Of a DNA stretch of 64,000 bases, positions 10,095 through 20,112 are shown one piece after another; position 1 is the first letter of the stretch, and the number at the start of each line of letters is the position of its first letter. The position numbers and the translations under genes were made by a program. Origin of the DNA: Balanoglossus misakiensis. Lineage: Eukaryota; Hemichordata. The stretch is from NCBI GenBank assembly GCA_040954595.2, contig CM082579.2, positions 15,562,001 to 15,626,000 of the forward strand, in the 5' to 3' direction. A model generated the notes under the pieces. That model was not told the origin of the DNA. It searched no databases and saw nothing but the letters and a program-made list of their open reading frames with translations.

Positions 10095-10216
10095 AAAATT
10101 AGCCGTGTAGTCACCTTGCCAGCAACGTGTAGACTGACGTTCCGCTAGTGATAGCGCCCTCTATGGCAACAAAACATTACTTTCTTGTATCTACTACGTG
10201 CCTCAAGAAAGTACAC
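10095..10216 (-). repeat. DIRS arm B, terminal copy
   Basis: This 122-bp sequence is identical by eye to 5706-5827 and ends CAAGAAAGTACAC. It is directly followed by satellite beginning ATTTTGTCTTGG, which resumes where the left flank (GGTA) stopped, so no host bases are duplicated or lost. Confidence 0.93.
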
Positions 10217-12378
10217 ATTTTGTCTTGGGTGATTTAAATTATACCGCCTTTTCTGGAATTTGCAGCACTTATTACATGAGAACGACACTTCATTATCCAT
10301 AATATTTCCGAAAATGAAGAAAAGAGTTAATTTTTTATGATTTTTTTAAAAATTACCATTTTTGTCAAAATATGGCCAAAATGGCTATTTTTTCTTGAAT
10401 TCCGTCAATATCTCTGCATTTTTGGAGTGGTCGAAAGTTTTAACATACAATCAACATGTCATATATGATCAGGGCACCAAATTCGAAGAAGAAAGGTTTT
10501 TTTATTTGTTTTTCTAAAAATGAGACATTTTCAAGGAAAATTTGGTAAAACGCCATTTTGTCTACAGTGAGCCAAATTAGACGGTCTTTTGTGGAATTTG
10601 TATCGATATATACATACGAAGAGCATTCTATACTCCATCAGATTTCCGAAAATGTAGAAAACAGGTATTTTTTGTAATTTTCAAAAAATTACCATTTTGA
10701 CCAAATTGTGGCTAAAATTGTTATTTTCGTGTTGAATGCCGCCAGTGTCACTGCTTTTAAAAGTCATAAAACTTTTAACATACAAGCAATTGTTTATATA
10801 TGATCAGGTCACCGAATTAAAAAAATAAAGAATGTTATGCCTAAAAATGACCTTTTTGGTGCAAAAACGAATAAAACGCAATTTTGTATTAAATCAGCTC
10901 ATTCAGAGTGCATTTTTTATAATCAGCACCATTTTTACATATAATGGAAATTTCATACATCATCAGATATCCAAATATGAAAAAATGATTTAGATTTTAG
11001 ATGATTGTCCAAAATTAGCTGATATCTAATAAATGTAGTATTGAACCGTTCTGTTCCCCCCCCCCCTACATTATATGAGGTACGCCGATGTCAGCTTACC
11101 CGGCAGTACTGCAGGCCGTGCCCCCAACTAACGTCGGTGTTTGAAACGCCCTGGTTAAATTCGGGCTTTCTCGATAAATTGACAGGAAATAATGCAGTCC
11201 TAGCCGAACAAATGTCAAGTGTTGAACCGCTGTGACTTTCCCTCTTAGTTTGCCCGACTTAGCCAACGTCTTTGTACTAGAGTGTCGGGTCTTTTGCAGA
11301 GCCAGGCCGAAGGAAATCCGACTTGATCACCGTTGCTAACGAACGCTAGTGTCTGTCATGGTGTGCCGGGGTTTTAGTCGAGCCAGGCCATAGGAGATCT
11401 GACTTGATCATCGTGGTCAATGTACGCGTGTTTCCGCTCGAAAGTGCCGGGGCTTCAGCTAAACCAGGCCGTAGGAAATCCGACGTAATCACCGTTGATA
11501 ACTTACGCCAGTCTGTGTCATATAGAGCCGGTGCACCAGCCGACTCACGCCGTAGGAAATCTGACTTGATCAACGTGGTCTCTGTACGCGTGTTTCTGCT
11601 CTAGAGTGCCAGGGCTTCAGCCAAGCCATGCCGTAGGAAATCTGACTTGATCAACGTTGCTAACGAACGCTAGTGTCTGTCATAGTGTGCCGGGGTTTTA
11701 GTCGAGCCAAGCCGTAGGAGATCAGCCTTGATCAACGTGGTCAATGTACGCCTGTTTCTGCTCTAGAGTGCCGGGGCTTCAGCTGAGCCAGGCCGTAGGA
11801 AACCCGACGTGATTACAGTTGTTAACTTACGCCAGTCTGTGTCCTATATATAGTGCGGGGGCATCAGCCGTGCCAGGCCGAAGGAAATGTGAGTAGATCA
11901 ACGTGGTCTCTGTACACGTGTTTCTGCTCTAGAATGCCAGGGCTTTAGCCAAGCCATGCCGTAGGAAATCTGACTTGATCAACGTTGCTACGGAACGCTA
12001 GTGTCTGTCATAGTGTGCCGGGGTTTTAGTCGAGCCAAGCCGTAGGAGATCAGACTTGATCAACGTGGTCTCTGTACGCGTGTTTCTGCTCTAGAGTGCC
12101 GGGGCTTTATCCAAGCCATGCCGTAGAAAATCTGACTTGATCAACGTTGCTAACGTACGCTAGTGTCTGTCATATTGTGACGGAGATTTAGCCGAGCCAG
12201 GCCGTAGAAAAATCGACTTGTTCAACGTTACCAGTGTGCAACTGTTTCTGCTCTAGAGTGTCAGGGTTTTAGCCGACTTATGCTGTAGGAAATCTGAGTT
12301 GATGAACGGGAATTCAATGTTAGAAAACCCGTGTGGAAAGTATCTCTACCCGTTTGAAACTAAGAAAAGAATTTATTA
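10217..12378. repeat. Macrosatellite segment 3
   Basis: The segment continues the AT-rich modules after the DIRS insertion. A poly-C tract lies near 11056 and a full ladder of ~81-bp subrepeats from about 11280 to 12290. It then enters the next unit and breaks at GAATTTATT, where a 7.2-kb foreign tandem block starts. There is no gene. Confidence 0.93.
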
Positions 12379-12406
12379 GGTATTGTTGGAATATTTCTTC
12401 TTTATT

Positions 12407-12543
12407 ACGGGCCCAAGCCAAGCCAGGCTTGGGCCCGTATTGGTTTCGCTGGGGTTTTTTAGGGCCCAAGCGCAAGCAAGCGCTTGGGCCCTATTGGTTT
12501 CGTTGGAATTTTTAGGGCCCAAGCCCAGCAGGCTTGGGCCCTA
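12407..12543. repeat. Three perfect GGGCCCAAGC hairpins at 53-bp spacing
   Basis: Three inverted repeats lie at 12407-12438, 12460-12493 and 12513-12543. Each has a perfect stem of 13-14 bp built on GGGCCCAAGC/GCTTGGGCCC and a loop of 5-6 nt. Their starts are exactly 53 bp apart. Each is followed by TATTGGT and a T-rich tract. Confidence 0.9.
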
Positions 12544-13364
12544 TTGGTATTACTGGCTTTTTTCTTCTACTTCTTCTTCTTCTTCTTGTGTCGTTTTATC
12601 GGCCAGCTAGATCTGGAAAACGGCTGAACCCACAAATCTCAAATTTGGCACAATGGTGCAGGCCAATGACAGCTGGTGCAGTACCATTGTGAATGTTTAA
12701 TTAGTCATGTGACCTGATGACCATATATGGGCAAAATTTATTATTAGCATATGTATGGAGATATCAAAATTCCTTTAGCAACTTTTGTGGACCATGAGGT
12801 CAGCATTGAACATGCCAAATGTCAAGGCCATAGGCCTTGTCAATTTTGAGAAGAAGATTTTTAAGTATTATTTTTCATATTTTTCGCCCAAGCCATCGGC
12901 CTATACTATACATAGCTTTGACTATACAAGCTTTGACCACATATTATTTTGGATGAATATGCAGTCATATCTAAAAATCGGTTGGGCCGATCAACTCCAA
13001 CTTTGGTGTGCAGGTAGCCTAGCATTTGCCAATAATTTTAAGCGAAAAAAATTAATATGAAAAATCGACCGATTTTTTTATATTAATTTTTTAATGAAAT
13101 TTATACTATTACTTATACCACTATGGTTAAGCTATGTCCACGTCTTATTTAGAATTCTGCAATGATCCTGTACACTGACTGTCTATTGGCCCGTGTGCAG
13201 AATGGGACCAAAATAAAAGGCACAATTTTGGGCTCACCTGTAACACCTGCTTAACTCATTAATTATGTGCATACCTAATTCCGGGGAAACTAATAGGGCT
13301 AGAGGTATTGTTCTTGTGTGACATGGACTAGTATGGGGTCAGAAATTTTTGCCCAAATTTTGGA

Positions 13365-14080
13365 TGACCTCAGGTGACCTTTGACCTACTTTCCTATATC
13401 TCGGCATCCAGAGCAGGTACAGACTTGCAGTTTCGAGGGTTGGGACTGAAATTGAAAAGCCAAAATTGGGGTCACCTGTGACACCTGCCTACCTCATTAA
13501 TTATGTGCATACCTAATTCCGGGCTAACTAAGAGGGCTAGAGGTTTTGTTCTTATGAGACATGGACCAGTATAGGGTCAACAAATTTTGCCAAAATTTTG
13601 GGTGACCTCAGGTGACCTTTGACCTACTTTCCTATATCTCGGCATCCAGATCAGGTACAGACTTTGCATTCAGAGGGATGGAACTCCCAATGGAGTCTTA
13701 CACTTTACCTCATTAATTATGTGCATACCTAATTCCAGGCTACCCAATAGGGTTATAGGTTTGGTTTTTGTTGAACATGGACCAGTATAGGGTCAAAATT
13801 TCTTGCCCAAATTTTGTATAACCTCAGATGACCTTTGACCTACTTTACCAGATCTTGGCATCCAGAGCACGTACAGACTTGGCGTTTGGAGGGTTGGGAC
13901 TAAACTTGAAAAGGCAAAATTGGGGGTCACCTGTGACACCTGCCTACCTCATTGATTATGTGCATACCTAATTCCAGGCTAATTAATAGGGCTATAGATT
14001 TGGTTTTTGTTGAACATGGACCAGTATGAGGTCAAAATTTCTTGCCCAAATTTTGCATGAACTCAGGTGACCTTTGACCT
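13365..14080. promoter_or_regulatory. TGACCT direct-repeat cluster, tandem unit 1
   Basis: There are four perfect copies of TGACCT-N1-TGACCT (DR1) at 13375, 13613, 13829 and 14068. The first two are preceded four bases upstream by another perfect TGACCT (13365, 13603), giving DR4-DR1 triads. The reverse complement AGGTCA is the nuclear-receptor half-site; DR1 is the established RXR/HNF4/COUP-TF spacing. Function here is inferred only from the motif. Confidence 0.6.
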
Positions 14081-14178
14081 ACTTTACCATATCGTGGCAT
14101 CCTGAGCAGATATGCTTATTGCTATGTTGCTATGTGCTATGTTCGCTTGGGCCCGCTATTGCTGCTTGCAGCTATATT

Positions 14179-14212
14179 TAGGGCCCAAGCGCTTGCTTGC
14201 GCTTGGGCCCTA
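14179..14212. repeat. GGGCCCAAGCGC hairpin at tandem-unit junction
   Basis: This is a perfect 14-bp stem (TAGGGCCCAAGCGC and its complement) with a 6-nt loop, the same family as the three hairpins at 12407-12543. It lies just after the first unit tail and is followed by TATTGGTTTCG. Confidence 0.9.
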
Positions 14213-14669
14213 TTGGTTTCGTTGGGGTTTTTCTTTCTTTCTTTCTTTCTTTTTTCTTGTGTCAATTCTTCGGCCAACGAGATCTCTGAAACTACTGCAG
14301 GTACACTGCTCAAATTTGCTACAGTGGTCAAGGTCAATAAGTAGATGTGCAGTGACTTGTGAATACTTAATTAGTCACGTGACCTGGCGGCCATATTGGA
14401 TTTCCTGAAAAAATGCAAATCTCAGATCTCAGAAACTACAAGTCAGATCGACTTCAGATTTGGCGTGCAGGTAGTGTACCTTCTACCCATCATTTTTGTA
14501 ATTGGATATTTTGCTGTCAATGTTGCAGTTTTTTTGCTACAGTTGTTTTTCTGAAATCTGGTCAAAATTTCAAAAATCTTCTTCTCCAGAACCGGCGATA
14601 ACCGAGTCACGCGGTTTGTGGTATGTGGTCACCTAACTGATGTCTATCAAGTTTGCGAAGATCATTGTG

Positions 14670-14846
14670 ATTGGTCAAAGATTATGGCGGCCATATTGGA
14701 TTTTCGAAAAACCATAGTAAAGCTCAAAAAATCTTCTCCAGAACAGGCAATAACTGAGTCGCAAGATTCGGGGAGTATGGTCACTACACTGATGTCTATC
14801 AAGTTTGCAAAGAACATTGTGATTGGTCGAAAATTATGGCGGCCAT
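14670..14846. promoter_or_regulatory. Two ATTGG + ATGGCGGCCAT pairs
   Basis: ATTGG at 14670 and 14822 (inverted CCAAT, the NF-Y core) are each followed exactly 14 nt later, start to start, by ATGGCGGCCAT (14684, 14836). That motif contains the YY1 core in both directions. Activity is inferred from motif match only. Confidence 0.5.
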
Positions 14847-14982
14847 ATTGGATTTTGTAAAAAGCAGTGAAAAATTGAAATTCCTTTTTCTAGTCTAAAA
14901 ATTGATAGCATACAAATTCTTTTTATGGATATCAATCGTCATGTGACTAAAATATGTTACAATTTTTTGGCGATTTTTCACA

Positions 14983-15503
14983 TGACCTTTGACGTACTTA
15001 TCACGCGTTATTATTTCTGCATATTTAATTCCAGGCTAACCTATAGGGCTAGACGTTTGGTTTTTGATGAATGTGGATTAGTGTGTGATCAAAATATTTT
15101 GCTACTTTTCATGACCCCTTTGACCTCTGCTGACCTCATTAATTATGTGCATAGCTAATTACAGGCGAACCAATAGAGCTAGAGGTTTGGTTTTTGTTGG
15201 ACATGGACCAGTATGGGATCAACATTTTTTGCCCAAATGTTGGGTGACCTCTGGTGACCTTTGACCTACTTTCGCATATCTCAGCATCCAGAGCAGATAC
15301 AGCCATGGCATTTGGTAGGATGGGACCAAAATGTAAAGCCACATTTTTGGGTCACCTGTGACACCTGCTGACCTCATTAAATATGCACGTACCTAATTAC
15401 AGGCGAACCAATAGAGCTAGACTTTTGGTTTTTGTTGGACATGGACCAGTATGGGTAAAAAAAATTGCCCAAATTGTGGGTGACCTCAGGTGACCTTTGA
15501 CCT
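14983..15503. promoter_or_regulatory. TGACCT direct-repeat cluster, tandem unit 2
   Basis: DR4-DR1 triads lie at 15245-15267 and 15481-15503, a separate perfect DR4 (spacer CTGC) at 15121-15136, and one decayed DR1 (second half TGACGT) at 14983. The half-sites stay intact while the surrounding module has diverged between copies. Confidence 0.6.
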
Positions 15504-16098
15504 ACTTCACCCTATTTCAGCAGCAAAAATACACACATCCTTGTTATGTCATGAGATAATACATCCGATAGAAAATTCGGTTTCTTCTCATTCATACTGT
15601 GCATATATAATTCAAGATCAGCGCTTGGGCCCGACAATGCTGCTTGCAGCTTTAATTCTTTCTTGCTTTCTTTCTTTCTTTATTCTTGTGTCAATTCTTC
15701 GGCCAACTAAATCTCTGAAACTACTGCAGGTACACTGCTCAAACTTGCTACAGTGGTCAAGGTTAATGAGTAGATGTGCAGTGACTTGTGAATACTTAAT
15801 TAGTCACATGACATGGCGGCCATATTGGATTTTCTGAAAAAATGCAAATCTCAGATCTCAGAAACTACAAGTCAGAGCGACTTCAAATTTGGCATGCTGG
15901 TAGACTACCTTCTGCCCGTCATTTTTGTAATTGGAAATTATGCTGACAAAGTTGCAGTTTTTTTGCTACAATTTTTTTTCTGAAATCTGGCTTAAATTTC
16001 AAAAATCTTCTTCTCCAGAACCGGTGATAACCGAGACACGGGGTTTGGGGTATGTGGTCACCTAACTGATGTCTATCAAGATTGCGAAGATCATTGTG

Positions 16099-16278
16099 AT
16101 TGGTCCAAGATTATGGCGGCCATATTGGATTTTCGAAAAACCCTAGTAAAATTTCAAAAATCTTCTTCTCAAGAACCGGCGATAACCGAGTCACAAGATT
16201 TGGTGTGTGTGGTTATTAAACAGATGTCTATCAAGTTTGCGAAGTTGAATGTGATTGGTCGAAGATTATGGCGGCCAT
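16099..16278. promoter_or_regulatory. Two ATTGG + ATGGCGGCCAT pairs, unit 3
   Basis: ATTGG at 16099 and 16254 is paired with ATGGCGGCCAT at 16113 and 16268, again with a 14-nt offset. Confidence 0.5.
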
Positions 16279-16415
16279 ATTGGATTTTGTGAAAAACGAT
16301 TAAAAAGTAAAAATTCCCTTTCTAGCCTAAAAATTGATAGCACAGAAATTCTTTTAATGGATATGAATCATCATATGACAAGTATAAGCTATAAATATTT
16401 TGGTAATTTTGGCAA

Positions 16416-16937
16416 TGACCTTTGACCTACTTTTGACGCATCATTTTTTTGCATATCTAATTCCAGGCTAACCAATAGGGCTATAAGTTTGGTTTTTGAT
16501 GTATGTGGATTTGTATGTGAACAAAAATTTTTGATACTTTTCATGACCCCTTTGACCTCTGCTGACCTCATTAAATATGCGCATACCTAATTACAGATTA
16601 ACCAATAGACCTAGAGGTTTGGGTTTTTTTGGACATGGATCAGTATGGGGTCAAAATATTTTGCCCAAATGTTGGGTGACCTCGGGTGACCTTTGACCTA
16701 CTTTTGCATATCTCGGCATCCAAAGCAGGTACAGCCTTGGCATTTGGAGATATGGGGCCATAATGAAAAGCCAAAGTTTTGGGTCACCTGTGACCTCTGC
16801 TGACCTCATTATTTATGTGCATACCTAATTCTAGGCTAACCAAAAGGGCTAAAGGTCTGGTTTTTGTTGGACATGGACCACTGTGGGTCAAAATATTCTG
16901 CCCAATTTGTGGGTGACCCCTGGTTGACCTTTGACCT
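16416..16937. promoter_or_regulatory. TGACCT direct-repeat cluster, tandem unit 3
   Basis: Perfect DR1s lie at 16416, 16687 (in a DR4-DR1 triad that starts at 16677) and 16925. Perfect DR4s with spacer CTGC lie at 16553 and 16791. Confidence 0.6.
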
Positions 16938-17519
16938 ACTTAACACTATATCAGCACCAAACATAGATATAACCTTGATATTTTATGGGATAAAACACAG
17001 CATTATGTTTCTACTCATTAATTATGTGCATATCTAATAATCAGGTCAGATAATAGAGCTTGGGCCCGGACAATGCTGCTTGCAGCTTTAATTCTTTCTT
17101 TATTCTTATGTCAATCTTTGCTCTCCTAGATCTCTGAAACGGCTACAGGTACACTTCTCAAACTTGCTACAGTGGTCAAGGTCAATGAGTAGATGTGCAG
17201 TGGCTTGTGAATATTTAATTAGTCACGTGACCTGGCGGCCATATTGGATTTTCTGAAAATCTTTAAATGGCTTCTTCTCAAAAACCACAGGGCCAATCAA
17301 GTTCAAATTTGGTGTATGGTACACATGTCCGCTGCCCTTCAAAGTTTGACAATAAAATCCTGAGCGGTCACGTGACTTTGGCCGCCATATTGGATTTTCG
17401 AAAAAGTACAGTAAAATCTTCAAAAATCTTCTTCTCCAGAACCGGCAATAACCGAGTCATGGGATTTGGGGTATGACATCACCTAACTGATGTCTATCAA
17501 GTTTGCGAAGAGCGTTGTG

Positions 17520-18349
17520 ATTGGTCGAAGATTATGGCGGCCATATTGGATTTTGTAAAAACCAGTGAAAATTAAGAAATCATTTTTCTAGTCTAAAAAT
17601 AGATAGCATACAAATTCTTTTTGTGGATATGAGTCGTCTTATGACTAGAATATGTTGCAAATTTTTTGGCAATTTTCACATGACCTTTGACCTACTTTTT
17701 TAAGAACCTGCATATATGCATATATAGCTCATACTACCTGTTCTAAATGTACCAGAGTTCTGATTTTTGTGCACATTGGTATCACCCCTGCCAGGACCTA
17801 CCCCAAATATTTTGGTAATTTTGGCAATGACCTTTGACCTACTTTTGACACATCGTTTTTTCTGCATATCTAATTCCAGGCTAACCTATAGGGCTATCAT
17901 TTTGGTTTTTGATGTATGTGGATTTGTATGTGATCAAAAAATTTCGCTACTTTTCATGACCCCTTTGACCTCTGCTGACCTCATTAAATATGTGCATACA
18001 TAATTATAGATGAACCAATAGACCTAGAGGTTTGGTTTCTGTTGGACATGGACCAGTATTGGGTCAAAAAATTTTGCCCAAATGTTGGGTGACCTCGGGT
18101 GACCTTTGACCTACTTTTGCATATCTCGACATCCACAGCAGATACAGCCTTGGCGTTTGGAGGTATGGGGCCATAATGAAAAGCCAAAGTTTTGGGTCAC
18201 CTGTGACACCTGCTTAACTCATTATTTATGTGCATACCTAATTCCGGGCTAACCAAAAGGGCTAGAGGTCTGGTTTTTGTTGGACATGGACCACTATGGG
18301 TCAAAATTTTCTGCCCAAATTTTGGGTGACCTCAGATGACCTTTGACCT
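17520..18349. promoter_or_regulatory. ATTGG/ATGGCGGCCAT pair and TGACCT cluster, tandem unit 4
   Basis: One ATTGG (17520) and ATGGCGGCCAT (17534) pair is followed by perfect DR1s at 17681 and 17828, a DR4 (spacer CTGC) at 17966, and DR4-DR1 triads at 18090-18112 and 18327-18349. Confidence 0.58.
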
Positions 18350-18926
18350 ACTTAACACTATATCAGCACCAAACATAGATATAACCTTGATATTTCATGG
18401 GATAAAACACAGCATTATGTTTCTACTCATTAATTATGTGCATATCTAATAATCTGATCAGATAATAGAGCTTGGGCCCGGACAATGCTGCTTGCAGCTT
18501 TAATTATTATTCTTCTTCCGAGAAATATGTCATTGTACATCTGGAAAACCGCAGCACCTAGGGGGCTGAAACTTGGTAGGGTGGTAGGGGCCAATGGGTA
18601 GACGTGCAGTGGCTCGTGAATATTTAATTAGTCACGTGACCTGGCGGCCATATTGGATTTCCTGAAAATCGTTAAACGAGTCCTTCTCAAAAACCACTGG
18701 GCTGATCGAGTTCAAATTTGGTGTGCAGGTAGCCTACCTTCTGTCCATCATTTTAGCCCATTGAAATCATGACGTCACACAAAGTTTTTTTGCTACAATT
18801 GTTTTTCTGAATCACTACTTAAAACTTTAAAAATCTTCTTCTCCAGAACCAGCGATTGCCGAGTCACGGGATTCGGGGTATGTGGTCACCTAACCTATGT
18901 CTATCAAGTTTGCGAAGCGCACTGTG

Positions 18927-19498
18927 ATTGGTCGATCATTATGGCGGCCATGTTGGATTTTCGGAAAACCATTGAAAAATGAAAATTCCGTTTTGTAGCC
19001 AAAATGTTGACAGCATAAAAATTCTTTTTTCGGATATGAGTCATCATATGACCGGAAGTTGTCACAATTTTTCGGGGCAATTTTCACATGACCTTTGACC
19101 CGGTTTTAAAACAACTAATTATATATGCATATTCCCCATACCTCCTCTTGTCAAAGCACCACAGTCATGAATTTTGTGGACATGGGTACCAATGCTGCCA
19201 GGACATGAAACAAATATTTTGGTAATTTTGGCAATGACCCTTGACCTATTTCTGAAACATCATTTTTCTGCATATATAATTCCAGGCTAACCAATAGGGC
19301 TAGAGGTCTGGTTTTAGTTGGACATGGCCCACTCTGGGGTCAAAATTTTATGCCTTACACTAGACCTCATTAATTATGCGCATACCTAATTCTAGGCGAA
19401 CCAATAAAGCTAGGGGTCTGGTTTTTGTTGGACCTAGACTAGTATGGGTTCCGATTTTTTTGCCCAAATTTGGGGTGACCTCAGGTGACCTTTGACCT
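18927..19498. promoter_or_regulatory. ATTGG/ATGGCGGCCAT pair and TGACCT cluster, tandem unit 5
   Basis: ATTGG lies at 18927 and ATGGCGGCCAT at 18941 (14-nt offset). Two DR1-like sites with one mismatch each lie near 19089 and 19236, and a full DR4-DR1 triad at 19476-19498. Confidence 0.55.
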
Positions 19499-19598
19499 AC
19501 TTTCCCATATCTTGGTATCCACAGCAGATACAGCCTTGGCATTTGCTGTTTACCATGGGAACCGCTTGTGCCCCGCCAACGCTGCTTGCAGCTTTAAT

Positions 19599-19851
19599 TC
19601 TTATTTATTTTGTAAAAAAGACAATTTTTCGAAAAAAAAGTCGAAAATGGTAATTTTGTCTTGGGTGATTCAAATTATACCGCCTTTTCTGGAATTTGCA
19701 GCACTTTTTACAAGAGAACGACACTTCATGCTCCATAATATTTCCGAAAATGAAGAAAAGAGTTAATTTTTTATGATTTTTTAAAAATTTACCATTTTTG
19801 TCAAAATATGGCCAAAATGGCTATTTTTTCTTGAATTCCGTCAATATCTCT
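19599..19851. repeat. Macrosatellite segment 4 (short)
   Basis: 253 bp of the first AT-rich module lie between the 7.2-kb block and the long-TIR element. The segment continues at 23176 with only TCT duplicated. Confidence 0.93.
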
Positions 19852-20112
19852 TAGTCCGTGGGCTGAAGGGGTCCACCAGGCACCCCCCCATAAACCTACC
19901 ACTTGGGTATTTTTTGTTCTTTAGAACGTGCTGAACAAGAAAAAAGATGTTAACATTGAATATTTTGGGTTGCACTACCCCTCCGGGGTGGTTTTTGAAT
20001 GGTATGTGCCGCGAAAAATGGGTTGGGGTAGGGGGTACTATATTCTCTCCTAAAAAAATAAAACTACCATGAAATTACATAAACCTCATATTTTTAGAAA
20101 GCTTAGATACTG
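19852..20112. repeat. Left inverted arm of long-TIR element
   Basis: About 261 bp are complementary to 22898-23175 with few differences. The match stops at GCTTAGATACTG, where the LINE begins. Confidence 0.87.

Larger units (their letters stand above)
5348..10216 (-). mobile_element. DIRS-superfamily retrotransposon with split direct repeats
   Basis: A 4,869-bp element carries Gag, RT/RNase H/methyltransferase-like and tyrosine-recombinase frames on the minus strand. Arm A occurs at 5348-5454 and 5828-5934 (107 bp, identical by eye). Arm B occurs at 5706-5827 and 10095-10216 (122 bp, identical by eye). This A-x-B-A-ORFs-B order is the split-direct-repeat layout known from PAT and Ngaro elements. 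The methyltransferase-like domain points to the DIRS/PAT side. There is no target duplication: host GGTA joins element GTTTTGTTTACAC, and element AAGTACAC joins host ATTTTGTCTTGG. That is expected for recombinase-mediated integration of a circle. Confidence 0.93.
12379..19598. repeat. 7.2-kb block of five ~1.1-1.6-kb tandem units inserted in the satellite
   Basis: Satellite stops at GAATTTATT and resumes at ATTCTTATTTATT, so the block is an insertion with at most ATT duplicated. Inside, five units share the order: a head (CTGAAAC, then AATTAGTCACGTGACCTGGC), copies of a ~150-bp module ending in GGCCATATTGGATTTT, copies of a ~240-bp module ending in a TGACCT direct-repeat cluster, and a tail (GCTTGGGCCCG, then GCTGCTTGCAGCTTTAATT). 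Tails lie near 14150, 15627, 17060, 18471 and 19569. I see no credible protein. The element class is unknown to me. The recurring tail with a short GCTG-CTTG-CAGC hairpin may mark the end of a mobile unit. Confidence 0.8.

Noticed and set aside
12379-19598. Helitron
   Set aside because: A CTAA-like end and subterminal hairpins can be found on the minus strand, but there is no matching 5' TC end at a clean A/T site and no Rep/helicase; ATT may be duplicated.
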